64,000 nt of DNA from Glutamicibacter halophytocola. GTDB lineage: Bacteria > Actinomycetota > Actinomycetes > Actinomycetales > Micrococcaceae. Below the pieces are notes generated by a model. The model saw only the letters and a list, made by a program, of their open reading frames with translations. It had not been told where the DNA came from and ran no database searches. The first letter of the stretch is position 1; the number at the start of each line of letters is the position of its first letter. The translations under genes and the position numbers were made by a program. Positions 10,215-19,434 of the stretch are shown one piece after another. The stretch lies in the NCBI RefSeq assembly GCF_001302565.1, contig NZ_CP012750.1, forward strand, positions 2,170,001 to 2,234,000. The letters are read 5' to 3'.

Positions 10215-10889
10215 ATGAACACCAACGAATCCGCCGCGACCAGCTACACCACGCTGCGCGGCGACAGCGTGCACGAGCTGGAAATCAAGCGCTCGCGCTT
10301 CATCACCTATCTCTACCGGGTAGAAACCGAAGCCGAGGCCCGCAACCGCATCGCCGGCCTGCGCAAAACCCACTTTGATGCGCGGCACCATTGCACCGCC
10401 TTCATCCTCGGCCCCGATCGGATGACCCAGCGCTCCAACGACGACGGGGAACCCTCGGGCACCGCCGGCATCCCGATGCTTGATGCCCTGGCCAAGCGCG
10501 ACCTGCCCGATCAGAGCCATCTCTCGGACACGCTGGCGGTCGTCGTCCGCTACTTCGGGGGAATCAAGCTGGGGGCCGGCGGGCTGGTGCGCGCCTATTC
10601 GGAAGCGGTCTCCTCGGGCCTTGACCACGCGAGCCTGCTGCGCCGCCAGCGCCTGCGGATTTTCACCCTGCCGGCATCCCACGCCTTGGCAGCACGCTAT
10701 GAGAACGAGCTGCGCGCCGCCGGCTACCAGATCGAGCCCACGCACTGGGAGGCAGACGCCGCACTGGTGCACATCGGCATTCCCGACACCCCCGAAGCCG
10801 CCGAAGAATTGCGTGTCCACGTCGCCGCACTGACCGCCGGGGCCGGAGAACTGGCCACCGCAACTACCCGATGGGTTGATCTGATTTGA
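10215..10889 (+). CDS. YigZ-family protein (IMPACT/UPF0029 domain)
   Basis: A 224-residue protein with the IMPACT-type N-terminal domain: EIKRSRFITYLYRVETEAEA, ARHHCTAFILGP, DDGEPSGTAGIPML and VVVRYFGGIKLGAGGLVRAY, all strongly conserved in YigZ proteins, and a C-terminal ferredoxin-like domain of about 70 residues. The biochemical role is uncertain; links to translation regulation are drawn from eukaryotic IMPACT. The frame is open upstream to 9768, but the start at 10215 is chosen because upstream residues lie inside the divergent coaE gene. Its stop overlaps the start of the next gene. Confidence 0.93.
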   Translation: MNTNESAATSYTTLRGDSVHELEIKRSRFITYLYRVETEAEARNRIAGLRKTHFDARHHCTAFILGPDRMTQRSNDDGEPSGTAGIPMLDALAKRDLPDQSHLSDTLAVVVRYFGGIKLGAGGLVRAYSEAVSSGLDHASLLRRQRLRIFTLPASHALAARYENELRAAGYQIEPTHWEADAALVHIGIPDTPEAAEELRVHVAALTAGAGELATATTRWVDLI

Positions 10890-12049
10890 CTACCTCTCCC
10901 GGCCCTGCCGCCGATATTGAAGCCCTGCTCAGCCAGCTGGGCCGCTGGCCAGATGTCCAGGCGCCGAACCTTTTCGCCGCCGACGCCGCCGACCGGCTCA
11001 TCTTGGACACGGCGGCCCGCGAATTGGCGAACACCGGCTGGCCCTCCACCATGGCCATCGTCGGCGACCACTACGGCGCGCTTGCTGCCGGGGCGCTGGC
11101 CCTGGGCAGCACATCGGTGCGCGTGCACACCGACTCGCTGACCGCCCGCCGCGCCATCGAGGCCAATGTCCGCCAGCTGCTCCCGGACGCCGCCGATCTG
11201 CTCCGCTTTTACCCGCTGGCCCAGGTCGCCGAACAGGCCAGCACCATTCTCCTCGCCCTGCCCCGCGGCCTGGATGTCCTGGACGAACAGGCCGCTGCCC
11301 TCGCCGCCGTCGCCGCGCCCGAGGCCCGGTTATTTGCCGGTGGCCGCATCAAGCACATGAGCCGGTCAATGAACCAGGTGCTCGCCGCCCGATTCGCCCG
11401 GGTCGATGTCTCCCTGGCACGGCAAAAGTCCCGTGTCCTGATCGCCAGCGATCCCCTGCCCAAGCAACCAGCCAGCAGTTTCCCCGCCACCGCCACCCAC
11501 CATGTGAACGGAACCGATTTCACCTTGCATGCCGGGGCGGGCACCTTCGGCGCGGCCCGCTTGGATCCAGGCACCCGGCTGCTTTTGGAGCACCTGCCCG
11601 ATCTTTCCGCGCATGCCGCCCTCGTGGATCTCGCCTGCGGAAATGGCTCCATCGGCGTCTATGCGGCGCTCACCCACCCTCGCTTGCAGGTTATCGCTTC
11701 CGACCATTCGGCCTCCGCGGTTGCCTCAACCTTGGCCGCCGCTGCCCGCAACGGGCTATCAGACCGCATGACCGCGACCCAGGATGACGCGCTCAGCCGC
11801 CTGCCGGCGAACTCGGCCACGCTCATCACGCTCAATCCGCCCTTCCATATCGGCAACACGGTGACCGCCGACATCGCCTTCAAGCTCATCGACGATGCGG
11901 CCCGCGTCCTGGCACCCGGCGGCGTCCTGCTTTGCGTATTCAATTCGCATTTGCGCTACCGCAGCGAATTAGCCCGCCGCATCGGTCCCACGGCGCAATT
12001 GGCACGCGACAAGACCTTCACGGTTACCTCCTCCATCAAGGAGTCCTGA
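10886..12049 (+). CDS. Class I SAM methyltransferase, RsmC/RlmG-like (guanine-N2 rRNA methyltransferase family)
   Basis: A 387-residue two-domain protein. The C-terminal catalytic domain has motif I LVDLACGNGSIGVYAAL (about residue 247) and motif IV ITLNPPFHIGN; N-P-P-F is the mark of N2-guanine and N6-adenine methyltransferases. The N-terminal half looks like the decayed methyltransferase-like substrate-binding domain of RsmC/RlmG. The likely target is a guanine in 16S or 23S rRNA, but the exact position cannot be read. The start is TTG at 10886, overlapping the YigZ stop by four bases, so the pair is translationally coupled. Confidence 0.85.
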   Translation: MTTSPGPAADIEALLSQLGRWPDVQAPNLFAADAADRLILDTAARELANTGWPSTMAIVGDHYGALAAGALALGSTSVRVHTDSLTARRAIEANVRQLLPDAADLLRFYPLAQVAEQASTILLALPRGLDVLDEQAAALAAVAAPEARLFAGGRIKHMSRSMNQVLAARFARVDVSLARQKSRVLIASDPLPKQPASSFPATATHHVNGTDFTLHAGAGTFGAARLDPGTRLLLEHLPDLSAHAALVDLACGNGSIGVYAALTHPRLQVIASDHSASAVASTLAAAARNGLSDRMTATQDDALSRLPANSATLITLNPPFHIGNTVTADIAFKLIDDAARVLAPGGVLLCVFNSHLRYRSELARRIGPTAQLARDKTFTVTSSIKES

Positions 12050-12111
12050 AGCTTTTCCACAGCTCGCCCTTTTTGCGTTGCGCCGCGGCACCTGCAGCGC
12101 ATTCTTGGCCT

Positions 12112-13758
12112 ATGAGCGAAACCGTTGGCCAGGCAATTGCCAGCCTCACCCAAGCGATCAAGGACGCCTCGTGCCTCACCGCCGAAGATGCCCTGGGCCT
12201 CGCCACGCTCATCCCGGCCCTGCACCAGCGCCTCGCCCCGGATTCTGAGGCAGGGCCGGAACCACAATCCGCCTACCAGCAGGATCCGCGCTTTGCGCTG
12301 GCGCTGGCCGCCTCGGCCGAATTTGCTGCCCACCAGGCGCTGCGCACCCAGATTTACGCGGCTCATCTCATCGAATCCACGGCGGCCAACACCCTCGCCG
12401 AAGGCGAACTGGACGCCGTGCGGGCAGGAACTGTCGATTTCACCCGCCCCGCGCAGCGTACCGGCCAGCGCCCGCCCTTCCCCAACTGCACCGACTTGCT
12501 CGCCTCGTGGGTGGGCCTGGGGCATTTCGAGGCCAGGCGGCGCATGGACAGCGCGCATCATGTTCTTGCCCAGTTCGATTACCAGCATCAGCGCTATCCT
12601 GCACAGTTCCCCCTGCTGGCCCAGCGTTTTCGCGATAGCTCCCGTCCTCCAGCGGAGGCACTATCTGTGGCCCGGCGGCTGGGCGCCCTGGAACCGGAAC
12701 GAGACGAGTTCGCCCCTCCGACAACCTCCACCGTGCGCGATGACCATGGCCGGCTGCTGGAATCCGTGCTGGATGCGGAAATGGATGAACCGGATGCTGG
12801 AACCCGCCGCAAGGCGATCAACCTGGTCCTCAAAACGGCACGCGATCAACAGTCGGAAGAACAACCCGAAGCCCAGGAAGGAATCTTCCGCAAGGGCTTG
12901 CGCCGTGGCTTGATCTGGTATGAGCTGGGGCTGCGCCCAATCCGGGCCGACCTCTTCGAATCCGGGCTCGCCCAAGCCGATAACCCGCGCTCCGGTGCTG
13001 GCCAGGCCGCCCGTGAAGCGTTCACCGACGAGCAGTGCGATGCCGAAAAGGCCTCGGGCGATCATCCGGATTTTGTCACCGACGAGGAAGCCGCAACCGC
13101 CGAAGCACCACAAGCACCGCCGATCGCTCCGGCCGCTCGCCGGCTCAATGCCATGATGCTGTTGCTCGAACTCAACGCCAAGCGCCTAAAGCGCCTGCTC
13201 GATGCAACCCTGAACCGGGCCGCGGATCCGGGCTCTTCCCCACCGGATGCCGCGGATCTGGATTTGCCCGTAATCAACCCCCGGGTGGTGGTCATGCTGA
13301 CGCTGGCAGAGCTGGAAGGCCGAGCAGAAACCCATGGAATGACGGCCCATGGCTTTAAGCTCAGCGCCACGGACCTGCGGCAAACTCTGGCCAAAGCAAG
13401 AATCATTCCCATGGTTTTGGGCGGCAAGGGCGAAATATTGGATATCGGCCGCAGCCAGCGCAAGCATCCAGGCTATATGCGGCTTGGCGTAGCGGTGCGC
13501 GATCGCGGCTGTATCGTCCCGGGATGCACCATGGATCCTGAGCGGTGCAATATCCACCACATCTGGTTCTGGTCCGAGGGCGGTGTCACCTCAGTCTACT
13601 GGAGTGCCATGCTCTGCGATGGGCACCACCACGACGTGCATGCCGGATTGATCAAAGTCATCCCCGATGGTGGAGTCCCCAAGGTCATTCTCCCAAGTTT
13701 TATCGATCCGACGCAGGCTCCTGTGCGCAATCGCTACCACTTGATACAGGCTGCCTAG
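12112..13758 (+). CDS. DUF222 / HNH endonuclease-like protein with a changed HNH core
   Basis: A 548-residue member of the abundant actinobacterial DUF222-HNH (13E12-type) group. The N-terminal two thirds is DUF222; a low-complexity acidic stretch follows (about 290-345); the C terminus has RDRGCIVPGC, CNIHHIWFWSEGG and LCDGHHHDVH. The zinc-binding C-x4-C and the catalytic His-His are present, but where the family normally has L-D-N before the LC-x2-HH, this protein reads VYWSAMLC, so the central Asn of the HNH triad seems replaced. The frame is open from 11932 but overlaps the methyltransferase; ATG at 12112 is preferred. Function of the family is unproven. Confidence 0.85.
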   Translation: MSETVGQAIASLTQAIKDASCLTAEDALGLATLIPALHQRLAPDSEAGPEPQSAYQQDPRFALALAASAEFAAHQALRTQIYAAHLIESTAANTLAEGELDAVRAGTVDFTRPAQRTGQRPPFPNCTDLLASWVGLGHFEARRRMDSAHHVLAQFDYQHQRYPAQFPLLAQRFRDSSRPPAEALSVARRLGALEPERDEFAPPTTSTVRDDHGRLLESVLDAEMDEPDAGTRRKAINLVLKTARDQQSEEQPEAQEGIFRKGLRRGLIWYELGLRPIRADLFESGLAQADNPRSGAGQAAREAFTDEQCDAEKASGDHPDFVTDEEAATAEAPQAPPIAPAARRLNAMMLLLELNAKRLKRLLDATLNRAADPGSSPPDAADLDLPVINPRVVVMLTLAELEGRAETHGMTAHGFKLSATDLRQTLAKARIIPMVLGGKGEILDIGRSQRKHPGYMRLGVAVRDRGCIVPGCTMDPERCNIHHIWFWSEGGVTSVYWSAMLCDGHHHDVHAGLIKVIPDGGVPKVILPSFIDPTQAPVRNRYHLIQAA

Positions 13759-13817
13759 CCGGGCCGGGGCTGCCTTGAACCCGCAATGCGGTCAAGGTAC
13801 CACGATGGCTTTTTCGC

Positions 13818-15125
13818 TCAGGCAAGGAAGGGGCGCGCCCCCTGGACGCGCACTGCTTCCGCGTCAATCCCCACGGATCGCAGACTTATCCGGTCGATTT
13901 CTTCTCGGGTATTCTCCTGGAGGGACTCTGCGGCAAGCGTGTTGTCGGCCGGATCGATGACTTTCAGAACGCGCTTGGAGCGATTCAGCGGTTCACGCGC
14001 AGCAAGAGGCGCATAGTAGTCGCTGGCCTGTTCTCCACCGCCGTATAGCCATGGCGATCGCACCGCCACCGGGCGCGAACCCCAACCGGTGAGTCCCACA
14101 ATGTTCATGCGTTGCCGGGTCCCGTAGAGAATCTTGCCGGTGAGGTTCCTGCCATAGACCCACGGCTGCTGGGCTATTTGCAAGAATTCGGAATGGCTGA
14201 GCTTGTTGACAGCCTCAATGCCGTGCACCTGGCAGAAGTCGGAGGCAAAAATGAACCGGGGGTCCACAAATGGTTTTTTGCTCTCGTTTTTCTCGGAGTC
14301 GCGGCAGCCGCATTTCCACGTTTCTTGTTCGATCAGGATCGCCTGACCCAACACGCGCAACGGGGTGGGACCGATTTGCGCATCGACAGGTATTTCCAGC
14401 GCGAAGATCCCAACGGATCGGCTGCCAATCCAGCGCAGAATGCTGAGCAGGAAGCAAACGGCTAGCAGAGCCATGGCGGCCAGCAGGTCAAAACGGAACC
14501 CGGCGTCGAGATCGGATAGCGAGCTGGTCTCGGTGCTGAAGTATTCCCATGCTAGTCGCACCGCCGGATACGCTAGTGCCCCCAAGGCCAGATTCCAGGC
14601 AACAGGCGACATGTATTTGGTGACGCCAAAGCAGCGGCGCTCGGCCGAAGCCAAGGTGAGGCTGCCGGTCGCCTCTCTTCGCCAGCTTCTCAACAGGCTC
14701 TTGAATCGCGCGTCGCTGGCAGCCACAAGGATCGACAGCAACCCGTAGTATCCCAGCGCAACCATCATGAAGGTTTGAATTGTGCTGTGGTGCGGCTGGA
14801 AGCAATAGATGATGCCCGTGATCCCGAGCCCCAACCATGGTGCCTGCCTGCCGCTGCCGAAAATCAGCGCAATTGCAAAGGCGATCGTGGACAGGGACAC
14901 CAGGCCCCACAGCCCGTCGGCCACCAGGGCGAGCGCAATGAGCTGATCGTGGATGAGAAACAAGTTAATCCCCATGGGAATCCATGTGCCGGCGGCAACC
15001 CAGAAATTGGGAATGGTCCGGGGCACGGCCGCCCACTCTTCGCGCGTTACCTGCTTCAGGACAATCTGCTTGCCTGCTTTCGGACTCAGCGCAGTACTGC
15101 CTGGCCCGCTCTTTTCGGTCTCCAT
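13818..15125 (-). CDS. Unrecognised multi-span membrane protein with Cys-containing C-terminal domain
   Basis: A 435-residue protein of unknown family. The N-terminal 250 residues contain about six hydrophobic segments (near 40-62, 68-90, 97-115, 120-138, 172-190 and 223-245), with the cytosolic-looking linker RFKSLLRSWRREATG between. The last 190 residues are soluble and include CGC, then DFCQVHG, which could bind metal, and a conserved-looking GWGSRPVAVRSPWLYGGGEQ. GAGGT four bases before the ATG supports the start. It stands alone, convergent with the DUF222 gene. I cannot name a function. Confidence 0.75.
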   Translation of the reverse strand: METEKSGPGSTALSPKAGKQIVLKQVTREEWAAVPRTIPNFWVAAGTWIPMGINLFLIHDQLIALALVADGLWGLVSLSTIAFAIALIFGSGRQAPWLGLGITGIIYCFQPHHSTIQTFMMVALGYYGLLSILVAASDARFKSLLRSWRREATGSLTLASAERRCFGVTKYMSPVAWNLALGALAYPAVRLAWEYFSTETSSLSDLDAGFRFDLLAAMALLAVCFLLSILRWIGSRSVGIFALEIPVDAQIGPTPLRVLGQAILIEQETWKCGCRDSEKNESKKPFVDPRFIFASDFCQVHGIEAVNKLSHSEFLQIAQQPWVYGRNLTGKILYGTRQRMNIVGLTGWGSRPVAVRSPWLYGGGEQASDYYAPLAAREPLNRSKRVLKVIDPADNTLAAESLQENTREEIDRISLRSVGIDAEAVRVQGARPFLA

Positions 15126-15288
15126 GTGTACCTCACCACCGCCTGCTAATGGACCTCATTGGTGCCGTTTTAGTCTATCGTTGGCAGGTTTTAGCCCGAG
15201 TCCTCCTTGTGGGCTATTCCGGAACCGGCGGCATCAGCAGAATTGGTGACAACCCAATCGCGGCAAAACCCAAGGCCTCGGGGTTAAA

Positions 15289-15326
15289 GCACGAAGGCCC
15301 AACCCTTTCGGGTTGGACCTTCGCGC
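15289..15326 (-). terminator. Terminator of rpsA
   Basis: On the minus strand GCGCGAAGGTCCAACCC and GGGTTGGGCCTTCGTGC pair over 17 positions around GAAA, then TTTAACCCC follows. It lies 46 bases after the rpsA stop codon. Confidence 0.8.
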
Positions 15327-15372
15327 ATCAGCTCAAGCTAATGACGTTTCCTGCACAAGGCAGAAGCCGAAA

Positions 15373-16848
15373 TTAGTTGCCGGTCAGCTTCTCGCGCAGT
15401 GCAGCAAGAGCTTCGTCGGAAGCCAGGGTACCTGCATCGGTGGCTGGAGCCTCCGAGGAGTACGAAGCTGGAGCTGGCTCGGAGCTGCCTGCAGCAGCAG
15501 GTTCTGCTTCTGCGTCAGCTACGATTGCGGCTGCAACCTGCTTCTTGTGTGCTTCCCAACGCTCCTGGGCAGCAGCGTACTGTGCTTCCCATGCAGCGCG
15601 CTGGGTGTCGAAGCCCTCGAGCCATTCGTTCGACTCTGGGTCGAAGCCCTCTGGGTACTTGTAGTTGCCGGCCTCGTCGTACTCTGCAGCCATGCCGTAG
15701 AGTGCTGGGTCGAACTCGGTACCCTCTGGGTCAACACCTTCGTTAGCCTGCTTGAGCGACAGCGAGATGCGGCGGCGCTCGAGGTCGATGTCGATGACCT
15801 TGACGAACAGCTCGTCGCCAACGGAGACAACCTGCTCGGCCAGCTCAACGTGGCGCACTGCCAGCTCGGAGATGTGAACCAGGCCTTCGATGCCGTCTTC
15901 GACGCGTACGAACGCACCGAATGGAACCAGCTTGGTAACCTTGCCCGGTACAACCTGACCCAGTGCGTGGGTGCGGGCGAAGGTCTGCCAAGGATCTTCC
16001 TGGGTAGCCTTCAGCGACAGGGAAACGCGCTCGCGGTCCAGATCGACTTCGAGTACCTCGACGGTGACTTCCTGGCCAACTTCGACAACCTCGGATGGGT
16101 GGTCGATGTGCTTCCAGGACAGCTCGGAAACGTGTACCAGGCCGTCTACGCCGCCCAGGTCCACGAATGCACCGAAGTTGACGATGGAGGAAACAACGCC
16201 CGGACGAACCTGGCCCTTTTCCAGCTTGTTGAGGAAGGTCGAGCGAACCTCGGACTGGGTCTGCTCGAGCCATGCACGGCGGGAAAGCACAACGTTGTTG
16301 CGGTTCTTGTCCAGCTCGATGATCTTGGCTTCGATTTCCTGGCCGATGTATGGAGCCAGATCGCGCACACGGCGCATCTCGACCAGCGATGCTGGCAGGA
16401 AGCCACGCAGGCCGATGTCCAGGATGAGGCCACCCTTGACAACCTCGATGACGGTACCGGTAACGACGCCGTCCTCTTCCTTGATCTTTTCGATGTCGCC
16501 CCAAGCACGCTCGTACTGAGCACGCTTCTTGGACAGGATCAGGCGGCCTTCCTTGTCTTCCTTGGTCAGAACCAAGGCTTCAACGCTGTCGCCAACGGTG
16601 ACAACTTCACCTGGGTCAACGTCGTGCTTGATGGAAAGCTCGCGGGAAGGGATGACACCTTCGGTCTTGTAACCGATGTCGAGCAGAACTTCGTCGTGGT
16701 CAACCTTGACGACGGTGCCTTCGACGAGGTCACCATCGTTGAAGTACTTGATGGTGGCGTCGACTGCGGCCAAGAAGTCCTCAGCAGATCCAATGTCGTT
16801 GATTGCGACGACTGGTGCGCTGTTGTTCTCGTTCGAGGTGATGGTCAT
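15373..16848 (-). CDS. rpsA: 30S ribosomal protein S1
   Basis: A 491-residue S1 with four OB-fold S1 repeats, as usual in Actinobacteria (E. coli has six). Each repeat is easy to see: G-T-V-V-K/V at the start and a D-x-x-R-R/E-R-I/V-S-L-S-L-K close, for example DRERVSLSLKATQED and ERRRISLSLKQANEG. The repeats run about residues 35-105, 120-190, 205-275 and 290-360. The tail (about 380-491) is rich in Ala and Glu and ends LREKLTGN. S1 binds mRNA and helps initiation on structured leaders. The 218-base upstream gap before the Eis-like gene should hold its promoter. Confidence 0.98.
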   Translation of the reverse strand: MTITSNENNSAPVVAINDIGSAEDFLAAVDATIKYFNDGDLVEGTVVKVDHDEVLLDIGYKTEGVIPSRELSIKHDVDPGEVVTVGDSVEALVLTKEDKEGRLILSKKRAQYERAWGDIEKIKEEDGVVTGTVIEVVKGGLILDIGLRGFLPASLVEMRRVRDLAPYIGQEIEAKIIELDKNRNNVVLSRRAWLEQTQSEVRSTFLNKLEKGQVRPGVVSSIVNFGAFVDLGGVDGLVHVSELSWKHIDHPSEVVEVGQEVTVEVLEVDLDRERVSLSLKATQEDPWQTFARTHALGQVVPGKVTKLVPFGAFVRVEDGIEGLVHISELAVRHVELAEQVVSVGDELFVKVIDIDLERRRISLSLKQANEGVDPEGTEFDPALYGMAAEYDEAGNYKYPEGFDPESNEWLEGFDTQRAAWEAQYAAAQERWEAHKKQVAAAIVADAEAEPAAAGSSEPAPASYSSEAPATDAGTLASDEALAALREKLTGN

Positions 16849-17066
16849 GTAGTAGGGACTCCGATGTGGATAGATTTGATCAGTCGAAACCCCGGAAGTC
16901 CCGGAATTTCGAGCGGGTAAAACTTGCTTGCGGCCACAACTAGCGCCATGGCACGCTGTACAAGTCTACGCGTATACCAGAGTGCGGGTCAAAGCGTAAC
17001 CCACTAACATCCACGTCAGCATTTTGTGAACTTCGTCATAACAGGCGGTTGATGCGGCCCCTGCCG

Positions 17067-18380
17067 CTAGAAGCCGTGCGGCGTGAATCCCTCGCGGGGC
17101 GCGTTGAACAAGTCCATCCAGTTTCCCGGCTGTCCCCCGCTTTCCAGAACGGCGCGGCCCGAATCCAGCAATTGCCCCAATTGCACGGACCCCAGGTACA
17201 GCCCCGCAAGTTCGCGCTCCGACAGGGACACCCGGGGCAGGCCGGCTGGAGCATGCCCTTCTTCGATTCGGCTGACCGCGGCATGGGAATCGGACACGTC
17301 GAAGAGGTAGCTTCCGGAAATCATCTCCAGCCGATCGCTCACGCTCAACACCAGTTGCGCCTCTTGCTGGTAGCCGCGCGCTTCGAAGGCGGCAACAACG
17401 TCGAGAACGCGCAGCCACAGGACATCGTCTATGGAACGCACGTGGTAGTCGCGAACGTTTTCCAGCACATGGCGCAGCGGGTCCCCCACCGGGCCTTGGC
17501 CGTGCACTTCCTCCACCAGGTCATGGTTGCCCAGGTACTCGAAGAGCTTGATGCGGGCGGCCTCGCTGGTAGCCACCAGCTTTTGCACGACCAGTTTTGC
17601 CTTGGGCTCATCCCATCCGCCGAACTTGTACGTGGCGAAGCCGCCGAGCTGGCCGTCGCCGTCGTAGTAGGCGGCAAAGCGCAGGTTCTTCGGCTTGCCC
17701 AGGCTCTCCCAGGTATCCCAGCGTCCCAAGGCGAAGCCGTCATCGTACTCGGTGCTGTCCACGGAGCCGAAGGTCTGCTGCAGCGCATTCACTGACAGGG
17801 CCGCGTACTGGGCCGCGAACTGCTTCGGATCGATATCGATCACCTGGCCGGGCACCTGCACGCGCAGCTTGACCCCCTGGGCGCACTTGAGCGTGAACCG
17901 GGTTTGGTAGGTGGCCGGCTCGAAGCCGAACCGCCCGTAAATGGTCGCCTCCGACGCGGTCAACGCCGCCATCGGGAATCCTGCCTGCTGGGCGTAGGCG
18001 AGGTCGGCGGTAATCTGCTTGGACAGGATGCCGCGCCGCCGATAGCTCGGAGCGACCGTGACGGCAGAAATCTTGTGCGTTGGAACGGGCGCCTTGCCCC
18101 CGGCGTTGATCAGCCCCGGGAACGCCCCATAGGTGTGCACCGGGTCGGCGCCATGGCGCGAGTGCGGTTCCGCGGCGGTGTCGAACACCAGTGAAAAGCG
18201 CATCTTTTGGGCATAGGTCAAGTCCAAGTAGTTCGACCACTGTTTCTCTTCCGGCAGCGGCTCATAGAAGCCGATCCCGGTGGCCTGGTGGAAGATCTTG
18301 ATCGCTTCGTCGATTTCGGGGCTGCGTTCGGTGGCCTGGTACGTCCGGGTTTCCAGTTTCGGCTCGCGCTCTGGTCTCAT
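17067..18380 (-). CDS. eis: Eis-like GNAT N-acetyltransferase
   Basis: About 437 residues with the Eis architecture: an N-terminal GNAT domain holding HKISAVTVAPSYRRRGILSK (acetyl-CoA loop; given here to 20 residues), then TASEATIYGRFGFEPAT with the Tyr that serves as general acid in Eis, a second degenerate GNAT domain, and a sterol-carrier-like C-terminal domain ending in PHGF so that the terminal carboxylate lies at Phe as in Eis. Relatives acetylate amines on aminoglycosides and lysines in peptides; this protein's substrate is unknown. Two ATGs are adjacent at 18383 and 18380; the second has the better distance from AAGGAG. Upstream ATG at 18440 is less likely. Confidence 0.85.
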   Translation of the reverse strand: MRPEREPKLETRTYQATERSPEIDEAIKIFHQATGIGFYEPLPEEKQWSNYLDLTYAQKMRFSLVFDTAAEPHSRHGADPVHTYGAFPGLINAGGKAPVPTHKISAVTVAPSYRRRGILSKQITADLAYAQQAGFPMAALTASEATIYGRFGFEPATYQTRFTLKCAQGVKLRVQVPGQVIDIDPKQFAAQYAALSVNALQQTFGSVDSTEYDDGFALGRWDTWESLGKPKNLRFAAYYDGDGQLGGFATYKFGGWDEPKAKLVVQKLVATSEAARIKLFEYLGNHDLVEEVHGQGPVGDPLRHVLENVRDYHVRSIDDVLWLRVLDVVAAFEARGYQQEAQLVLSVSDRLEMISGSYLFDVSDSHAAVSRIEEGHAPAGLPRVSLSERELAGLYLGSVQLGQLLDSGRAVLESGGQPGNWMDLFNAPREGFTPHGF

Positions 18381-18449
18381 CATGCTCCTTGGCAGGGGAA
18401 TCGGCTGCTCACAGTCTATGTGCAGCTTCGCGCTGCGCAAGGGGCGCAG

Positions 18450-19349
18450 TCACCAGGCTTCGGAGAGGGTGATGAACCGGAGCCCGGACTCCAGGGCCGG
18501 CCCCAGCCCGAGCGCCATGCCTTTGGCCGTGCCGGAAGCCGGCTGGTTGAAGTGCCCGATGCCTACGTCCCCGGCACCCAGCTGGCGGACCTGGGCGGCC
18601 ACGGTCTGCGCGCCGAAGGTCGCTCCGGCATCCAGATTGACGGTGAAATTCATCGGAACCACGCCCAGCTCCCGGCACATCGCCGCACCGGCTTCGTCCA
18701 TGTGCGCGGTACCGGAACGGAAGAATTTCGCGACGATGCCGAACTTGTCGGCCAGGTACCGCTGGTTTCCCATCACCTCGTCGTAGGCCTGGCCAATCGA
18801 ACCCGTACCGCCGATGCCGTAGGCTGACTGCCCCAAGGTGGCCAGCGGGGCATGGCTGGTTCCGTGGTTGGCGATCTCGAACAGCTTCTCGTCGACCAGC
18901 TCAGCCAGCAGACGCGCATTGGCGCGAGCCCAGCGTTGGTTGACGAACAATGTCGCGGGCACTTTCCTGGCACGCAATGCGTCCAGCAGCGCTTCATCCA
19001 CCCCGGAGCCCTTCGGTCCCCCACAGGCATCGAAGGTCAACGCCGCGGCGCCATCGGCCCGAGGCAATCGAAGCTCGATGCCTGGGATGTCCAGCCCGAA
19101 CTGGCCCGCCGGAACGCCTTCGAACTTCGCCACGGCCTGGCTCCGGCTCAGGTACACCGCTTGGGGGCTGGCCGAAGCCAGAGGCGGTGCAGCCGTGGCG
19201 GGCACGGGGCTGGCCGGTGCCGGCCCTGCCGCTGAGCCGGCTCCGCCCGCCGGGTCGCCCGCGCTGCAACCGGCGATCAGCCCGGCCGCCAGCGCCCCCA
19301 GGCCCAGGCTGCCGGCTTTCAGCACCCGACGGCGCGTGTAGTGCTCCAT
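18450..19349 (-). CDS. Polysaccharide deacetylase family lipoprotein with Tat-like signal
   Basis: About 299 residues. The N terminus TRRRVLKAGSLGLGALAAG followed by LIAGC gives an RR-containing signal and a lipobox with Cys28, so it is probably a lipid-anchored extracellular protein. The NodB-type domain shows AALTFDACGG, where the usual TFDD has Ala at the second Asp, and NHGTSHAPL supplies two metal-binding His (H-x4-H). It later has FFRSGTAHMDE. Family members deacetylate cell-wall or capsule sugars. ATG at 19349 follows a purine-rich stretch (GAAAGAAAAGAAC); 19364 is the alternative. Proline/alanine-rich residues 30-60 form a linker. Confidence 0.85.
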   Translation of the reverse strand: MEHYTRRRVLKAGSLGLGALAAGLIAGCSAGDPAGGAGSAAGPAPASPVPATAAPPLASASPQAVYLSRSQAVAKFEGVPAGQFGLDIPGIELRLPRADGAAALTFDACGGPKGSGVDEALLDALRARKVPATLFVNQRWARANARLLAELVDEKLFEIANHGTSHAPLATLGQSAYGIGGTGSIGQAYDEVMGNQRYLADKFGIVAKFFRSGTAHMDEAGAAMCRELGVVPMNFTVNLDAGATFGAQTVAAQVRQLGAGDVGIGHFNQPASGTAKGMALGLGPALESGLRFITLSEAW

Positions 19350-19434
19350 GTTCTTTTCTTTCATCCAACCCGCGTGATCATGCGGCAAGGGCAGGATCGC
19401 CTCTCGATGTTCCTGCCCTTGCCGATTGCTGTGC

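Noticed and set aside
15313..16920. Long open frame opposite rpsA
   Set aside because: Antisense shadow of a confidently identified S1 gene.
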